This document shows positions 21,744 through 34,886 of a DNA stretch of 64,000 bases, in pieces. How positions within the stretch are numbered: position 1 is the first letter of the stretch; every line of letters begins with the position of its first letter. The translations under genes and the position numbers were made by a program. Under the pieces are notes generated by a model. That model saw only the letters and a program-made list of their open reading frames with translations, was not told the origin of the DNA and made no database searches. Origin of the DNA: Brassica napus (Eukaryota > Streptophyta > Magnoliopsida > Brassicales > Brassicaceae); assembly GCF_020379485.1 (NCBI RefSeq), contig NC_063448.1, positions 22,653,726-22,717,725 on the forward strand, given 5' to 3'.

Positions 21744-22805
21744 TCGTTGAAGGAAAAAATAAAATGGAGTGAATATATGAAAATAAAGTTTATAATAATA
21801 TATATGGAGAAAATATCACTATTTTTTTATTTGGTACTTGATTGAGTTATGAAAAGGAAATTGTAAGATTTGAAGAAATATGAACTCGGGCTGTGACTAT
21901 ATTCGATCGGGTTTCAGATATATACATACCGACCCGAACATCCATGATACAAAATCTAAAGCTCTACTCGGCTGATCCAAACACAACCCATACCGCTTTT
22001 ATGAGACTGCGTCCGGGTCGATTAATTGGATTATCTCTACCTATACTAGTTTTTACACAAAAATAACTGTAATATAAAATCGTATCTTTCTTGGAACATG
22101 AGAATTACAAAGGTATATCATATGGACAACACTAATAAAAAAAACTTCGACAATTTTGTGGACTACTCTTTAGGCCTAAACCTCGAAAGCCGTATTTTAA
22201 CATAGTTTGATAGTAACGCCCCAATTGCCAATACATCACTTTAATTAACTGAAATAGTTTAGTTGACTGACAATATAAATTGAATACTATTAATCTGCGA
22301 ATCTGCGCGGATATTAATTTTTATTTTTTAAAAACAATTTTTTTTTTATGATTATTGTTATATTTTACATTTGTCACCATATATTTAATTGTATATGTAT
22401 TTGGATATTTTAGATTTCTATACTGAATCGAACTCGAATCAAAACAAGTAATATGGTTACTTTTGATTATTTGGTTACTTTTAGGCTATTTTTAGTTTGG
22501 ATTCAAAATAAAGGAACCGAATTGGTTACTTTTGGTACAAATATCCGAATTTGTTTCAGATACGTTGTTTATTTGGATATTTTTAGGTTTCTATATATTA
22601 AAACCGAATCTACTCGGACTTAGGATCCGACTCGAAATCCACCAAAATTTTAATAATTCAAATATGGAACCTGATTCAAAAACCCAAAAAAAACACAATA
22701 CCCAAAAAATTAACTTGTACCTGAAGTACCTGAACGAGTAATTAACTAACTGATTATGTAATCAAACAAAAATATTTGTTAACCCTTTTGAATTCTTATC
22801 ATAAA
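21744..22805. other. Intergenic DNA with degenerate repeats
   Basis: No gene seen. The stretches 21890-22030 and 22400-22740 are rich in ACCCGAA/GGTTACTTTTGG-like words typical of decayed transposon ends. Confidence 0.45.
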
Positions 22806-25800
22806 TAGAATAATTTCATTTTTTTTTTTGACGTCAAAAGGCCATTCTGTTACTCAAACTTGAGGTGGTCTGGGTAACCAAACCGGAATAGAACAACCAA
22901 CAAAATGTAACTCCCTATGGAAAGATCTAGCAGTCTTAGCCAAAAAATCAGCAATCTGATTGTGCGCCCGTGGAACGTGAGTGATGTTGAATTCCGGGAA
23001 GCATATCTGTAGCGTCTCTATCCTCTCCAATTCTGTCGAAAAGCTTGGCCACGCCTGAGGGTCCTTTACCATTGCAATTAGTTCCTTACAGTCTGTCCCA
23101 AAGCTCTGGCAGGTCGAATGTTGCAGCATATTCTCCATCGCCCAGCGTAGTGCTTCTACTTCCGAGTGCAAGGCTGATTCGCGTCGGGGGAAGTTTCTTG
23201 TCCCCATAAGTTGAGTGTTCCCAGAACTATCCATCCATGCCCATCTGCTTCCACCAAAGTTAGCGGAAGATGTCCAAGATCCATCTAACAAGCAAATGTT
23301 TCCCAAGCTTACGACTTGGGGTGCCTCATTTATATTATCTTGTGCCACTTCTTGTGCCACTTCGTTAGCATCAAACCAGGCTTGGCATTCACTCTCTGCA
23401 TGTCTAACTAATTCCAAAGGATCTCTATCTATTCCCCTGAAGAGTTTTTCATTCCTAGCCTTCCAAATGTACCATATCATCCAGGGATAAGGATCCCTAT
23501 CTTGCTATGGCCCAATGATACCATTCTTCCTCCAGAATAGATAATCCATATTTGTGTAGACGCTCGAAACCGGGAAAATATTTGGGCATGTCGGAGTTGA
23601 TGATAAAGACCACACTTGAAGAGCTGGTGGGCATTCAAAAATTGCATGTGTGACGGTCTCCTCCACTTCTCCACATCTTGGGCAATAATTGTCACACCTC
23701 ATATTACGTCTAACTAAGTTCCTCGTTACTGCCACATGACCAGTTAACAACTGCCATATAAGATGACATATCTTCGTAGGAGCCTTCAATTTCCACGCAA
23801 AAGCTTGTAGCTTTGTAATACTTGGCTCCAAAACTTCATTTTCCTCCGTTACCTTTAATAAATTCTGGGCCACCCAATATCCAGATTTGACCATGTATTG
23901 GCCATTCCTTGTAAAGTTCCAGCAGAAAGTATCACGACGATGAGTTGAGCTTATGGCCAAACTCCTTATGAATGGTATATCCTCAGGATGAACATAGTTC
24001 TCCAATAGTCCCACATCCCAATCCTTTGATCCCTGATCAATAAGATCGCTTACTCTCATATTAGGATGCATCACTGGTGCTATGGGGACAACTGGCCTCG
24101 CGAGGTTCGATGGAATACATGGATCCTCCCATACCTTAATTTCACAACCTGAATGTATCTTCTGTCTAATTCCCAGTAATAGCAATTTCCTTGCAGCAGA
24201 AATGCTAGTCCACACATAGGATGGGCTGCTAGCAGCGTTTACTCTTAATGGAGAGCTCAATCTATAATATCTTCCCCGTAAGACTCGAGCGACCAGAGAA
24301 TCAGGGAACTGTACTAGTCTCCATAGTTGTTTAGCCAAAAGAGCCAGATTAAACTCATGGATCATTCGGAAGCCAATTCCACCCTCCTCTCTTGGTAGAC
24401 AGATTTTTCCCATTTTGCCCAGTGTATTCCTCTTTTTGGTGGATTCGAGCTCCACCAGAACTGAGCGATGGCACTGGCTAAATTTTCGCATATCTCCAAT
24501 GGGAGCAGGAAAGTCGACATGACATATGTCGGAAGAGCAAGCAGAATGGATTTAATCAGCACTTCCTTTCCACCTTTTGGAGCCATCTACATGTCCATCC
24601 ATTCACTCTATGCATCAGCTTATCTTTCAGGAATGCAAAAAGTTTGCATTTAGATCCGCTTATGTCTTCGGGGATGCCTAAGTATGTTCCCATTCCTCCT
24701 TCATTATGTATCCCAAGTGCATCTTTAATCTCTTGTCTAGTAGTTGCATTAATCCGCTTACCAAAGAGTAAGGACGATTTGTCAAAGTTGATACATTGAC
24801 CAGATGCTTTGCCATATCTTCTGACTACTTTCATTACTTCTTCACATTCATGGGGCTCGGCCTTACAGAAGAAAAGGCTATCATCAGCAAAGAGAAGGTG
24901 GGATACCGACGGACACGTGCGTGTAACACGCATCCCTGTTATCTTCCCTTGTATCTCTGCATGATTAAGAAGGCTAGCGAGCGCTTCCGTGCATAGAATA
25001 AAAATGAAAGGAGACAAAGGATCTCCTTGACGTAATCCTCTACCTGGAGTAATATTCCCTCTTGGCTCTCCATTCATGAGAACCTCATATTTCACCTATG
25101 TAATGCATCGCATGACCCAGCTGATCCAAGTTCCTGAGAAACCCATCTTGCGCAGGACAGCTTCAATAAAAGACCACTCCATCCTATCATATGCTTTGCT
25201 CATGTCTGTCTTGATGGTCATCCTTTTATTTCGTCCACTTGGCTTCGTTCGCAAAGCGTGGAACATTTCCTGAGCGATCATAACATTATCTGAAATCTGT
25301 CTCCCAGCAACAAAGGCTGACTGGGTTTCCGATATCAAGTCTGGTAGTACTTTTTTTAACCTCTGGCATAACACTTTAAAGATTATCTTGTAGCTGACGT
25401 TGCACAGGCTAATGGATCTAAACTGAGCCATTGCATTAGGCTTTGTTATCTTCGGGATGAGACATATATTTGTATCATTCAGTCCATTCGCCACCATCCC
25501 CTCAAACAGGAATTTATTAACCACAAGAGTTAAATCTTCTTTTACTATATCCCAGAATTTCTGGTAAAAAAACGCAGTCATCCCATCTGGTCCTGGGGCC
25601 TTCTCTGGGTGCATGGCAAAAAGCGCTAATTTGACCTCCCATTCAGAGACCGGAGCTGTAAGGTTGTCATTCATATCACCAGTGATCGTCGTTGAAACTT
25701 GAGCTAGCGCCTCCTCAATTTCCTCCGGATTCGATGATTCAAAAATTTGCCTAAAATAACTAGTAGCAATGGCTACTAGTCCTTCTTCATCCTCAACAAT

Positions 25801-25918
25801 ATTTTCATTCTCATCTAAGAGCTGTGTGATCTTATTTCTGGCTCTTCTTTGCTTCGTCAAGGCATGGAAATTTTTTGTATTTCTATCTCCTTCTCTCAAC
25901 CAAAACACCCGACTCTTC

Positions 25919-27327
25919 TGCGGGAACCGAAATTCGCACTGTCGATTTCCGTTTAAATTAGGAAACTAGGAAAACTTTAATTTCCCAGAGGTCCCGGAGA
26001 TCTGTTAATACCACACGCTAAGAAATCAGAACACGAGATATCAACGACAAAGTACAAAAATCGTAACAAGAGAGCAAAATAGATCTTATTCTGAATCCGT
26101 GTTTGAGCATTACAACAAGTTATAAGCCTGGGCTCGAGAGCTGTCGGCGAGATTCCTAGTTCTAGTAACCCTAAGACGGCTAAACCTAATTGAGTCGCAG
26201 CTCGAAATAACAGAAACGAAAATATGCCTAAATAGCTCTAAGTGCTAAGTTTTCTCCGAAAAAAGTCTCTTCCCATGCCTCTCGCCTAGGACTCCTTATA
26301 TACTGGCTCTTAGGTCGGTTTACGCTTTTCCTCTTCTGCCCTTAAGCCGTCATAGCATAAAAATGGAGATATTCCATTTTTTCCGATCTTCGTAATTATC
26401 TTCAAAATTTCGTATTTATCCGCGTAAACTTGACATTTATCTTTCCTTGCGAACCAAGCGTAAACCGTCATGCGGCTTACGGGCTGTTGTTTAAGAAATC
26501 GTAAGTTGGGCCTCGATTCATGTCTTAGGTCCCTTTGGGCCGTCTTTTGACTCGAAGCGTTTATTACGACTTCTTTCGATAAAGAACGAACTTTCCGCGG
26601 TTTTTACCGTAAAGTTTGATCGATGACTTAGAATGGCGGGAAACATGAAATGGGTTCGCTCCAGTCTTCGGGAGATAGCATCGAAGGGTAGACGAGAATG
26701 CATGGACTAATGTTGTATCGACGTTTTGGAAGAGCTCGGTCGCTATGTAGCGACCGAGCGGAACGGACGCTCGGTCGCTACGTAGCGACCGAGCGGGACT
26801 GACGCTCGGTCGCTACGTAGCGACCGGACAGCGTGCATGTAAGGTAGTTGCGTAATGACCGAGCTTGGTTCGTCCGTGTTCTGATCGTCATACTCGGACC
26901 TATCCGTAGCTGGTCTGGGTATGTTTCCGATGGCTTATGTTTGATCTAAATAGAATTCGAACGAAGATTTATCTCGGGAACATACGTTGCGACGTTTTCT
27001 TGACCGAGCATGATTTGTTGCGGAAAGACATACTTGTATTATGCGGGGATTTGGACGTTAACTTCGTCGTAACCGTTTTCGACCCCAACACCTAGCGACC
27101 GAGCTTCGGTGAGAGTTCGGTCACTACGTAGCGACCAGCTTGTGCGCTGGTTGCTACGCGGCAACCTTGTTCGAGTCTTTCTCCGATTTTTCGTGAATGT
27201 GTTTTCTCCGCAAGATTCTTCGTAAAAATAAATGTTTTTTGAAGATTTATTTTTCGTAAAAACGTTCATGGCGATTTTTACGGACTTTCAGACATTGATT
27301 CCGTCATGACCGATTTTGACCCCAACA
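25919..27327 (-). repeat. 3' LTR of the nested element
   Basis: 1,409 bp. On the minus strand it begins TGTTGGGGTCAAAATCGG and ends GGTTCCCGCA. It contains three copies of the palindrome at 26730-26825, where the other LTR has one, and an extra short segment near 26340 absent from the other LTR. Confidence 0.85.
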
Positions 27328-30300
27328 GTTAGCCCCCCAGCTCGTTAGAACCATGAGCTTATAGCGTGAGGTTCTAGCGAGTGGCTTGGCAAGTTAGGCA
27401 AGTTAGGTGAGTTAGGCGGAATTAATGGTCGAAGAAGACTGTGGTAAGTGATCTTCTCGCTCTTCTAAAAGTTGAACGCGATAAGATTGCGGCTGCGCCT
27501 TATGACGGCTGCCTACGTACCCTTGTTGAAGGGATCAAGCCTTTTGTAGTTCGTCTTGGAGTTAAGGTTCGTATGACTAGTTTTCCAGCGAGACCTTTAC
27601 GGTCTAGTTTTTATGTCGAGGTTATCAGGCGTGTTGCTGCCGATGGCATTTTATATGGGTGTAGAGGGAAGACTATGAGTTGTCATCTCGTAATCTAACT
27701 CTGTGTGAACTGCTATATCCGTGATCTGTTTCGAGTTTTCCGCAGTGTGTAAACTTGCGGGATTTCGGAAGACGCTCGAATATTGGCAAAGAGACAAATT
27801 TTGGGATCTCGTATCAAGGTTTTTGATACTATACCTAGAGATGTTAGAGACCAGTGCGCTGGGTTTAGGGTAAGACCTAGGTTTACTCCTGGTTTTAGAG
27901 GGTGCGATGACTAATTCGACTTACGTATCCCGTTTCAGTTTCATCCTGATTCCATACCGATTTAAAGTCCGCGATAGGTTCTCGGCTTATACGACTTGTA
28001 TGGTTGGAACCGAGCATCTCTCCAAAGACAATTTTTAAGCCTCCTGGAAGTGATGACCAAAAATTTTGGGTTTCTTTTATAGCGCTATTATCCTTGTGTC
28101 GGATAGAGATGGCTAAGTCTGTTCAGGACGTTAAGAGTTTGTTGTGATCAGCAACAAACTTAATGGTAAAAATTACCATTTTGTGTCTTCGCGAAGGATA
28201 TGTTTTGAGAAGATGTTAGTGCGTATGACTGTCTGGTCTTCCAAGAAGGTGTCTTTATCGAGGAAGGAAATTTTGTCGAAAAATGGTTCTTCAGGCATCT
28301 GCGACGTCTCGCAATGCTGAAGATTGTTTTTTTTTTGTATGCCGCATTTCGTGCTTAAAATGTTCGCGGGCTTGAAGATGTTTCGTGATATTGCAAGGGT
28401 TTAGTCTTAGCCCTGCGTTTGAGAAACATTTTGGTTTGTCTACGGATGTTTGCAGCCAAAATTATTGTTCCTGTTTGGATTTGATTTGCGATCGAGGAGT
28501 TAGGAGCAAGGGGTCGCGTAAATTTGTCCCTGGAAAGAGGCATCCTCTTATACCGTGCTTTGTGAGGTGTTGGCCTTCTGAGAGTTCGTTTGTGTCTATT
28601 TGAGGATGTTTCGTATAGCTATAGGAGCTCTGTTATGAGTTTTCCTTACATGCCTCATTTTACGAGTAAAACACAGCGGGTTTAAAGTGAATCGTAGTAT
28701 ATGGAACTTGGTCGATTTTTGACAAGTGGAACATTTCCGTTAACTGTTTGGTTGTTAGGACTGAGTTTTGTTATGACGAATTTACCGTATGATTCCCGTT
28801 TTTTGGGTCATACGATAATTGTTTGTGTAATCGTTATTTGGCGTTTCAAGACAAATTGCGGATTACCGTTTAGCCGTCAAGTTATTGGAGCGGTGGTCGC
28901 TCAATTGTTTTGGCTTTGCATGAAGGTTGTGCTCAGCTTTATAGCCAAGGACGTTTTTGCCAAAGGATTAGACCATGACACTTTTGTGCTATCAATAAGG
29001 TCAAGTCGGTTAGAATCGTCCTTAAAGGGGATGCTGTAACCTAGTTCGGCTTCGAATGAAAGGCGTAATTGGGCGAGTGAAGAATGGCGTTTATTGAGAT
29101 TGATAGGCTGAGTATGCCCATGGTGGTAGAAAATGTTTTTCCACTTTAGGGTTAATTTATACGATGAAAGTTTCGTATAATGTTTCCTTTATTCGTATGG
29201 AAGTTGTTTCCTTTGTTTCCGAGGGAGACAAAGCCTAAGAAGCTCGATACAGAGCCCGTGCGGAGTCAGTTGCAGGGTGATTTCCTGCTCGGACGTGACC
29301 AAGCGGAATGAGAGCGGATGCCAGTGAGTCGCAGGGCTAAAGAATGAGACCTTTCAGATCGTGGTGCGAGGAAGTAAAGTTTATATTGGTCGTCCAATGT
29401 CGGATCATACAGCTTGGTTTTTGCTATAAGGAAAGTACTTTTTCGTAAAACCTGTTACGTTTACTTTCGAAAGTTACTTCGTATGACATGATCTGATTAT
29501 ACGAAGGATTTTCTGCGTAAGTAACGGGCGACCGGTTTTTACGAATTTAGCAAATTGACGCGACATATGGAGATGTTAAAATAACGATGTTTTCGCAGAG
29601 TTTTGAGAAACGTTTCCGCTTTTGTTTTCATTCTTCGGTGAAAGTTTCTTTGAGTCGCTCATGGAGTTTTACCAAAGGTTATTTCACCGAGATCTAGTCG
29701 CGAAACGTTTTTGCAGGTTTCTTTAATGAATCAGTTAAACAGCGATAGACTTAGTCGACGAGCGGGGAGGACATGTTCTCTTTGTCATATTTTCTGTTAC
29801 TTTTGTTCTTGATTTTGCTTTGTCGCAAATGTTTTTTGATGTTTTTCCGTGAGTCGGTTGGTTCAACGGAAAATGAGAGCGATGCTTCGATGCCTGAAGA
29901 TTTCTTGTATAATGACTCTTATACGAAACTCGTTTTATCAAATCAGAAAAGATCTTTATGACTTCAGCAAATCATTGACTTTCATTCTGAAGTTTGGCGG
30001 AGGTCTTCTAAACGAATGATTGCGATGATAGATGATGTATAGTCTTTGAGAATTTTCCAAGATGGTTTGGATCAGTTCCTAGCGTTTAAACGAATCTCAA
30101 ATTGTCGTTTGCTTTTAGGATCATCTTGACGAGACATCGCATTGTTTGAATATTTTTCCGTATATTTCTACGAGAGTTTGCTTTGTCGAAAGCGTTTTCT
30201 TGATCTTGACGAGACATCTCATTGTTTGAATATGTTTTTGAAGTATGGGAGTATACGAGTATAGTATACGCACCTACTCCGTCCCTCTTTCTCAAGGAAT

Positions 30301-31097
30301 AGAATGATGCGACAGTCCGAGTCGGTTTGAAGACGACGCGAGCACTTGTGACTTGGTTGTTTCCACGTTGACGACTCGAAATATTTAGGTTCCGAGAAAA
30401 TTGCCAGAAACGAATCGGTTTTAAGACGACGTTTAAGTCTCTAGTTTTTTCTCTCCTTAGGAAGCGATCGTTTCTCGATTTTCGGAGAGTTTAGATCGGT
30501 TTGCAAGATCTGGATGAACAGTTATGGGACAATATATCGAGAGAGGAAAAATCGCCTAAGACTTAGTTCGCTAGACTATCTACCTAGGTTTTACGTTCCC
30601 CAAAGTTCTATGGTAGTCTCAAAGGCGTTTTTATTTCTTAGTAATTTCCTACGAAAATTCCAAGTTTGATTTTAAAAATTTCAAGTCGCAAATACCTTAG
30701 TTCTCTCGAAGATGCCGTTTTGTCTCTTCTTAGTTTTGCTTGCTCATTTCCCCTTCCTCTTCTCGTGTATGTTTGCCTTTTTTGATATTGGTGTTTATCC
30801 TTTGAAACTTGACATTTATCTTCCGAACTTGACTGATACGACGTCAATAAAAAGGTTCAACATAATCGTATAGTTGAGGCGGATAAGGTGTTAAGTTAAC
30901 CGTTGCCGTTTTATACGATTAATCTGAATCCACGCGAGAAAACAAGTCTCTGCGGTGTTTTTTTTTTTTTTTTTTTTACCGTAAAGTTTCAAAGGTAACT
31001 CCAATCGAGACGAAACAAGAGACGTTTCGATCGAGATTTGAAGAAGAACACAAAGATGGAGGTAAGGGCGAGTAGGAGCAAGCAAAGGAGTTTAGAC
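27328..31097. other. Non-coding interior of the LTR element
   Basis: No frame here resembles gag or pol. The DNA is less AT-rich than the flanks and rich in TTTCGTAAAA/TACGA words. One local duplication is visible: GATCATCTTGACGAGACATC-like copies at about 30118 and 30200, each followed by ATTGTTTGAATAT. Open frames of 60-110 codons (27441-27698, 28701-29039) look random. Confidence 0.6.
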
Positions 31098-31600
31098 GAG
31101 TCTTACTTGTTTTCGTCGTAAAATCTCAACGGAAACTCCGATTGAGACGAAACGAAAAGCGTTTCGATCGGGACTCAAAAGAGAACACAAAGGAGGAGCT
31201 TTTTGAGGCCTGACAGGTCGCTATGTAGTGAGCTGGAGGCCTGACAGGTCGCTATGTAGCGAGTAGAAGTGAGCCAAGAAGAGTCCTACTTGTTTTCGTA
31301 GTAAAATCTTTACGGAAACTCCGATTGAGACGAAACGAAAAGCGTTTCGATGAGGATTCAAAAGAGAACGCAAAGAAGGACTTTTCTGAGGCATGACAGG
31401 TCGCTATGTAGCGAGTGGAAGTCTGACAGGTCGCTACGTAGCGAGTGGAAGCAAGCCAAGAAGAGTCCTACTTGTTTTCGTTGTAAAATCTCAACGGAAA
31501 CTCCGATTGAGACGAAACGAAAAACGTTTCGATGAGGATTCAAAAGAGAACGCAAAGGAGAACCCTTTTTAGGCCTGGCAGGTCGCTACGTAGCGAATGG
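31098..31600. repeat. 182-bp tandem repeat in the LTR element interior
   Basis: Units start at 31098, 31281 and 31463 (each opening GAGTC(C/T)TACTTGTTTTCG), so the period is 182-183 bp, with a partial older unit near 30980. Each unit carries one or two AGGTCGCTA(C/T)GTAGCGA half-palindromes, which may have seeded the array that follows. Confidence 0.75.
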
Positions 31601-31613
31601 AGAGTTGGCTTGA

Positions 31614-32082
31614 GCTCGGTCGCTACGTAGCGACCGAGCCGTGTACGTTCTCGGTCACTACGTAGCGACCGAGCTTGGCTGGAGCTCCGTCGCTACGTAG
31701 CGACCGAGCTGTGTGCGTGCTTGGTCGCTACGTAGCGACCGAGCCATGTGCGTGCTCGGTCGCTACGTAGCGACCGAGCCGTGTGCGTGCTCGGTCGCTA
31801 CGTAGCGACCTAGCCGTGTGCGTGCTCGGTCGCTATGTAGCGACCGAGCTGTGTGCGTTTTCGGTCGCTACATAGCGACCGAGCTTGGCTGTAGCGACCG
31901 AGCTGTGTGCGTGCTCGGTCGCTATGTAGCGACCGAGCCGTGTGCGTGCTCGGTCGCGACGTAGAGACCGAGCCGTGTACGTGCGCGTTCGCTACGTAAC
32001 GACCGAGCTTGGCTGGAGCTCGGTCGCTACGTAGCGACCAAGCTGTGTGTGTGCTCGGTCGCTACGTAGCGACCGAGCTGTG
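31614..32082. repeat. Array of about 14 near-identical 26-bp palindromes
   Basis: The unit is a perfect palindrome: half-site GCTCGGTCGCTAC followed by its exact complement. It recurs every 34-36 bp with short spacers built on (C/T)GTGTGCGT or TTGGCTGGA. I count about fourteen full copies and one half copy (near 31890), most with zero to two changes. The same unit sits in both LTRs in different numbers. It can form cruciforms or strong RNA hairpins. It is a transposon satellite, not a CRISPR array. Confidence 0.85.
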
Positions 32083-32541
32083 TAATCGATTTGTTGCGCT
32101 TCCCTTTTCCGCGATTAACCTAGGGGTTTTCTGTGGTTTTTGGGAGAACAAGTTTTACCCTTCCGAAATGTTTTCGGAAAAAATGTTTTGATAAAACCCT
32201 TACGCATTGAGATTTCTTTTGTTCGGTAATGAGCCAAACTTACGGGGTTTGATAAGATTTATCATTTCCCTTTATGTTTAAAAAGAGAAATCGCGAGCTC
32301 GTTTCATTGCACTTCCTGTGGCGAAAAGTCGCGGGCTAGGTTTTTTCGATTTTTTTTTTTTAAGCACTATGGTGTTTGCGTAAGCGTTGGCCATAGGTGC
32401 AATGGCGTCTGGGGTTGTCTTACCAGCGTTGTTGCGAACTGAGATTTTGTATTTCTTATTTCCAGACTCTGTTTCGATCAAGCGTTTTGTGGCTGAGAGT
32501 AAGATTGATCCGTACCCCCCCCCCTCCTTCTAGCGCCAAAC

Positions 32542-33891
32542 TGTGGGAACCGAAATTCGCACTGTCGATTTCTGTTTAAATTAGGAAACTAGGAAAACCC
32601 TAATTTCCCAGGGGTCCCGGAGATCTGTTAATACCACACGCTAATCAATCAGAACACGAGATATCAACGACAAAGTACAAAAATCGTAACAAGAGAGCAA
32701 AATAGATCTTATTCCGAATCCGTGTTTGAGCGTTACAACAAGGTATAAGCCTGGGCTCGAGAGCTGTCGGCGAGATTTCTAGTTCTAGCAACCCTAAGAT
32801 GGCTAAACCTAATTGAGTCGCAGCTCGAAATAACAGAAACAAAAATATGCCTAAATCGCTCTAAGTGCTAAGTTTTCTCCGAAAAAGTCTCTTCCCATGC
32901 CTCTCGCCTAGGACTCCTTATATACTGGCTCCTAGGTCAGTTTACGCTTTTCCTCTTCCTTTTCCTCTTTTCCGATCTTCGTAATTATCTTCAAAATTTC
33001 GTATTTATCCGCGTAAACTTGACATTTATCTTTCCTTGCGAACCAAGCATAAACCGTCATGCGGCTTACGGGCTGTTGGTTAAGAAATCATAAGTTGGGC
33101 CTCGAGTCATGTCTTAGGTCCCTTTGGGCCGTCTTCTGACTCGAAGCGTTTATTACGGCTCTTTTCGATAAAGAACAAACTTTCCGTGGTTTTTACAGTA
33201 AAGTTTGATCGATGACTTAGAATGGCGGGAAATATGAAATGGGTTCGCTACGGTCTTCGGGAGATAGCATCGAAGGGTAGACGAGAATGCATGGACTAAT
33301 GTCGTATCGACGTCCGGAAGAGCTCGGTCGCTACGTAGCGACCGGACAGCGTGCATGTGCGGTAGTTGCGTAATGACCGAGCTTGGTTCGTCCGTGTTCT
33401 GATCGTCATACTCGAACCTATCCGTAGCTGGTCTGGGTATGTTTCCGATGGCTTATGTTTGATCTAAATAGAATTCGAACGAAGATTTATCTCGGGAACA
33501 TACGTTGCGACGTTTTCTTGACCGAGCATGATTTGTTGCGGAAAGACATTCTTGTATTCTGCGGGGATTTGGACGTTAACTTCGTCGTAACCGTTTTTGA
33601 CCCCAACAGTAACTGTTTTCGACCCCAACACCTAGCGACCGAGCTTCGGTGAGAGCTCGGTCGCTACGTAGCGACCGAGCCGTGCACGTGCTCGGTCGCT
33701 AGCTTGTGCGCTGGTTGCTACGCGGCAACCTTTTTCGAGTCTTTCTCCGATTTTTCGTGAATGTGTTTTCTCCGCAAGATTCTTCGTAAAAATAAATGTT
33801 TTTTGAAGATTTATTTTTCGTAAAAACATTCAGGCCGATTTTTACGGACTTTCAGACATTGATTTCGTCGTGACCGATTTTGACCCCAACA
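32542..33891 (-). repeat. 5' LTR of the nested element
   Basis: 1,350 bp, closely similar to 25919-27327. It has one palindrome copy at about 33320-33345 where the partner has three. It also has an extra copy of the segment around GACCCCAACA near 33600 and an additional palindrome at about 33655-33680. Confidence 0.85.
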
Positions 33892-34886
33892 TCTTCTGCT
33901 TCCAGAACATCTCTTCTGCTTTAAGAGCATCTGAGAGTTCTTTTATGGCTGCTGCAATTTCCTCAGTTGTGGCATTATCATCTGCATACAATCCTTCCAC
34001 CTTTTCTTTAAGCTCCTCCACTAATTTTGCCGAATTGACATTATTTTGCTTTCGCCATTCACTCAAGGCTCTCCTGCAGATGGAAATATGTTCCATAATA
34101 GTCGCATTGGGAGGAAGATCAGGTGATTTCCATCCCTCATGGATAACTTGCCGTAGCTCTTCATTATCCAACCATCTTTTATCAAACTTAAACTTTTTGG
34201 ATCTTCTCGTTGGCTTTATGAGTATGTCTGCAAGAATCGAACGATGGTCCGATCCCGATAGCCTCATGTACTTTACAGTCGAGTGGGGAAACTTCTCATG
34301 CCAGTCCGCATTTCCTACAGCTCTGTCTAAACGACATCGAACTGTTGATCCTCCTGCTCTCTTCCCCACCCAAGAAAGCATATCACCCGTGAAAGGAAAT
34401 TCTAGCATACCACAGTCATTAAGCATCTGCTTGAAAGGAAGAAAAGAACTATCAGAGCGTTGTCTTCCTCCTGCTTTCTCATTATAACATGTTATTTCAT
34501 TAAAATCTCCTATCATGAACCAAGGTCCATTTCTTGTTGTTCAGAAACGCGTAAGACGTTCCCAAACTTGATTTATTCTTTCTAATACAGGGTCCCCATA
34601 AACAAACGTCATATAGACTTTTATTCCATCAATGACTGCCTCAATGTCAATCATACGATTATTTGAAAATAAAACATTAACTTGAAATTCATCCATAAAA
34701 AATAAAGCTAAACCTCCGCTGAGTCCAAGTGGCTCAACAGTAAACAAATGATCAAATCTTAAGATAGCCTGAATATTTTGCAACAGCAGCCTTCTGTTCT
34801 TCATCTCAGAAAGAAACACAAGTCTTGGGCGATGCTTCTGACACATCTCCGTAAGGCGTCGAACTGTGAGGTCGTTTCCAATCCCT

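Larger units (their letters stand above)
25919..33891 (-). mobile_element. Coding-free LTR retrotransposon (LARD-like) nested in the LINE
   Basis: The 5-bp duplication TCTTC (25914-25918, 33892-33896) brackets a 7,973-bp element with long terminal repeats of about 1.4 kb that start TG and end CA. On the minus strand the 5' LTR is followed by TTTGGCGCTAGAAGGAGGG, which fits a primer-binding site, and a GGGGGG tract precedes the 3' LTR (27334-27340), fitting a polypurine tract. The 5.2-kb interior has no gag, protease, reverse transcriptase or integrase frame. It is a large non-autonomous derivative needing proteins from elsewhere. Confidence 0.85.

Noticed and set aside
27441..29039. Open frames of 85 and 112 codons as gag remnants
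   Set aside because: No zinc knuckle, protease or polymerase motif, and they lie on the strand opposite to the element's inferred orientation.
31614..32082. CRISPR-like array of repeats and short spacers
   Set aside because: Spacers are 8-10 bases and mostly repeated themselves, the unit is a full palindrome inside an LTR retroelement, and the genome is a plant nucleus.
25919..33891. Complete autonomous Gypsy or Copia element
   Set aside because: The 5.2-kb interior has no gag-pol coding sequence in any frame.
33870..34487. 205-codon + strand open frame
   Set aside because: It lies antisense to the LINE endonuclease coding sequence, which explains the lack of stops; no motif of its own.
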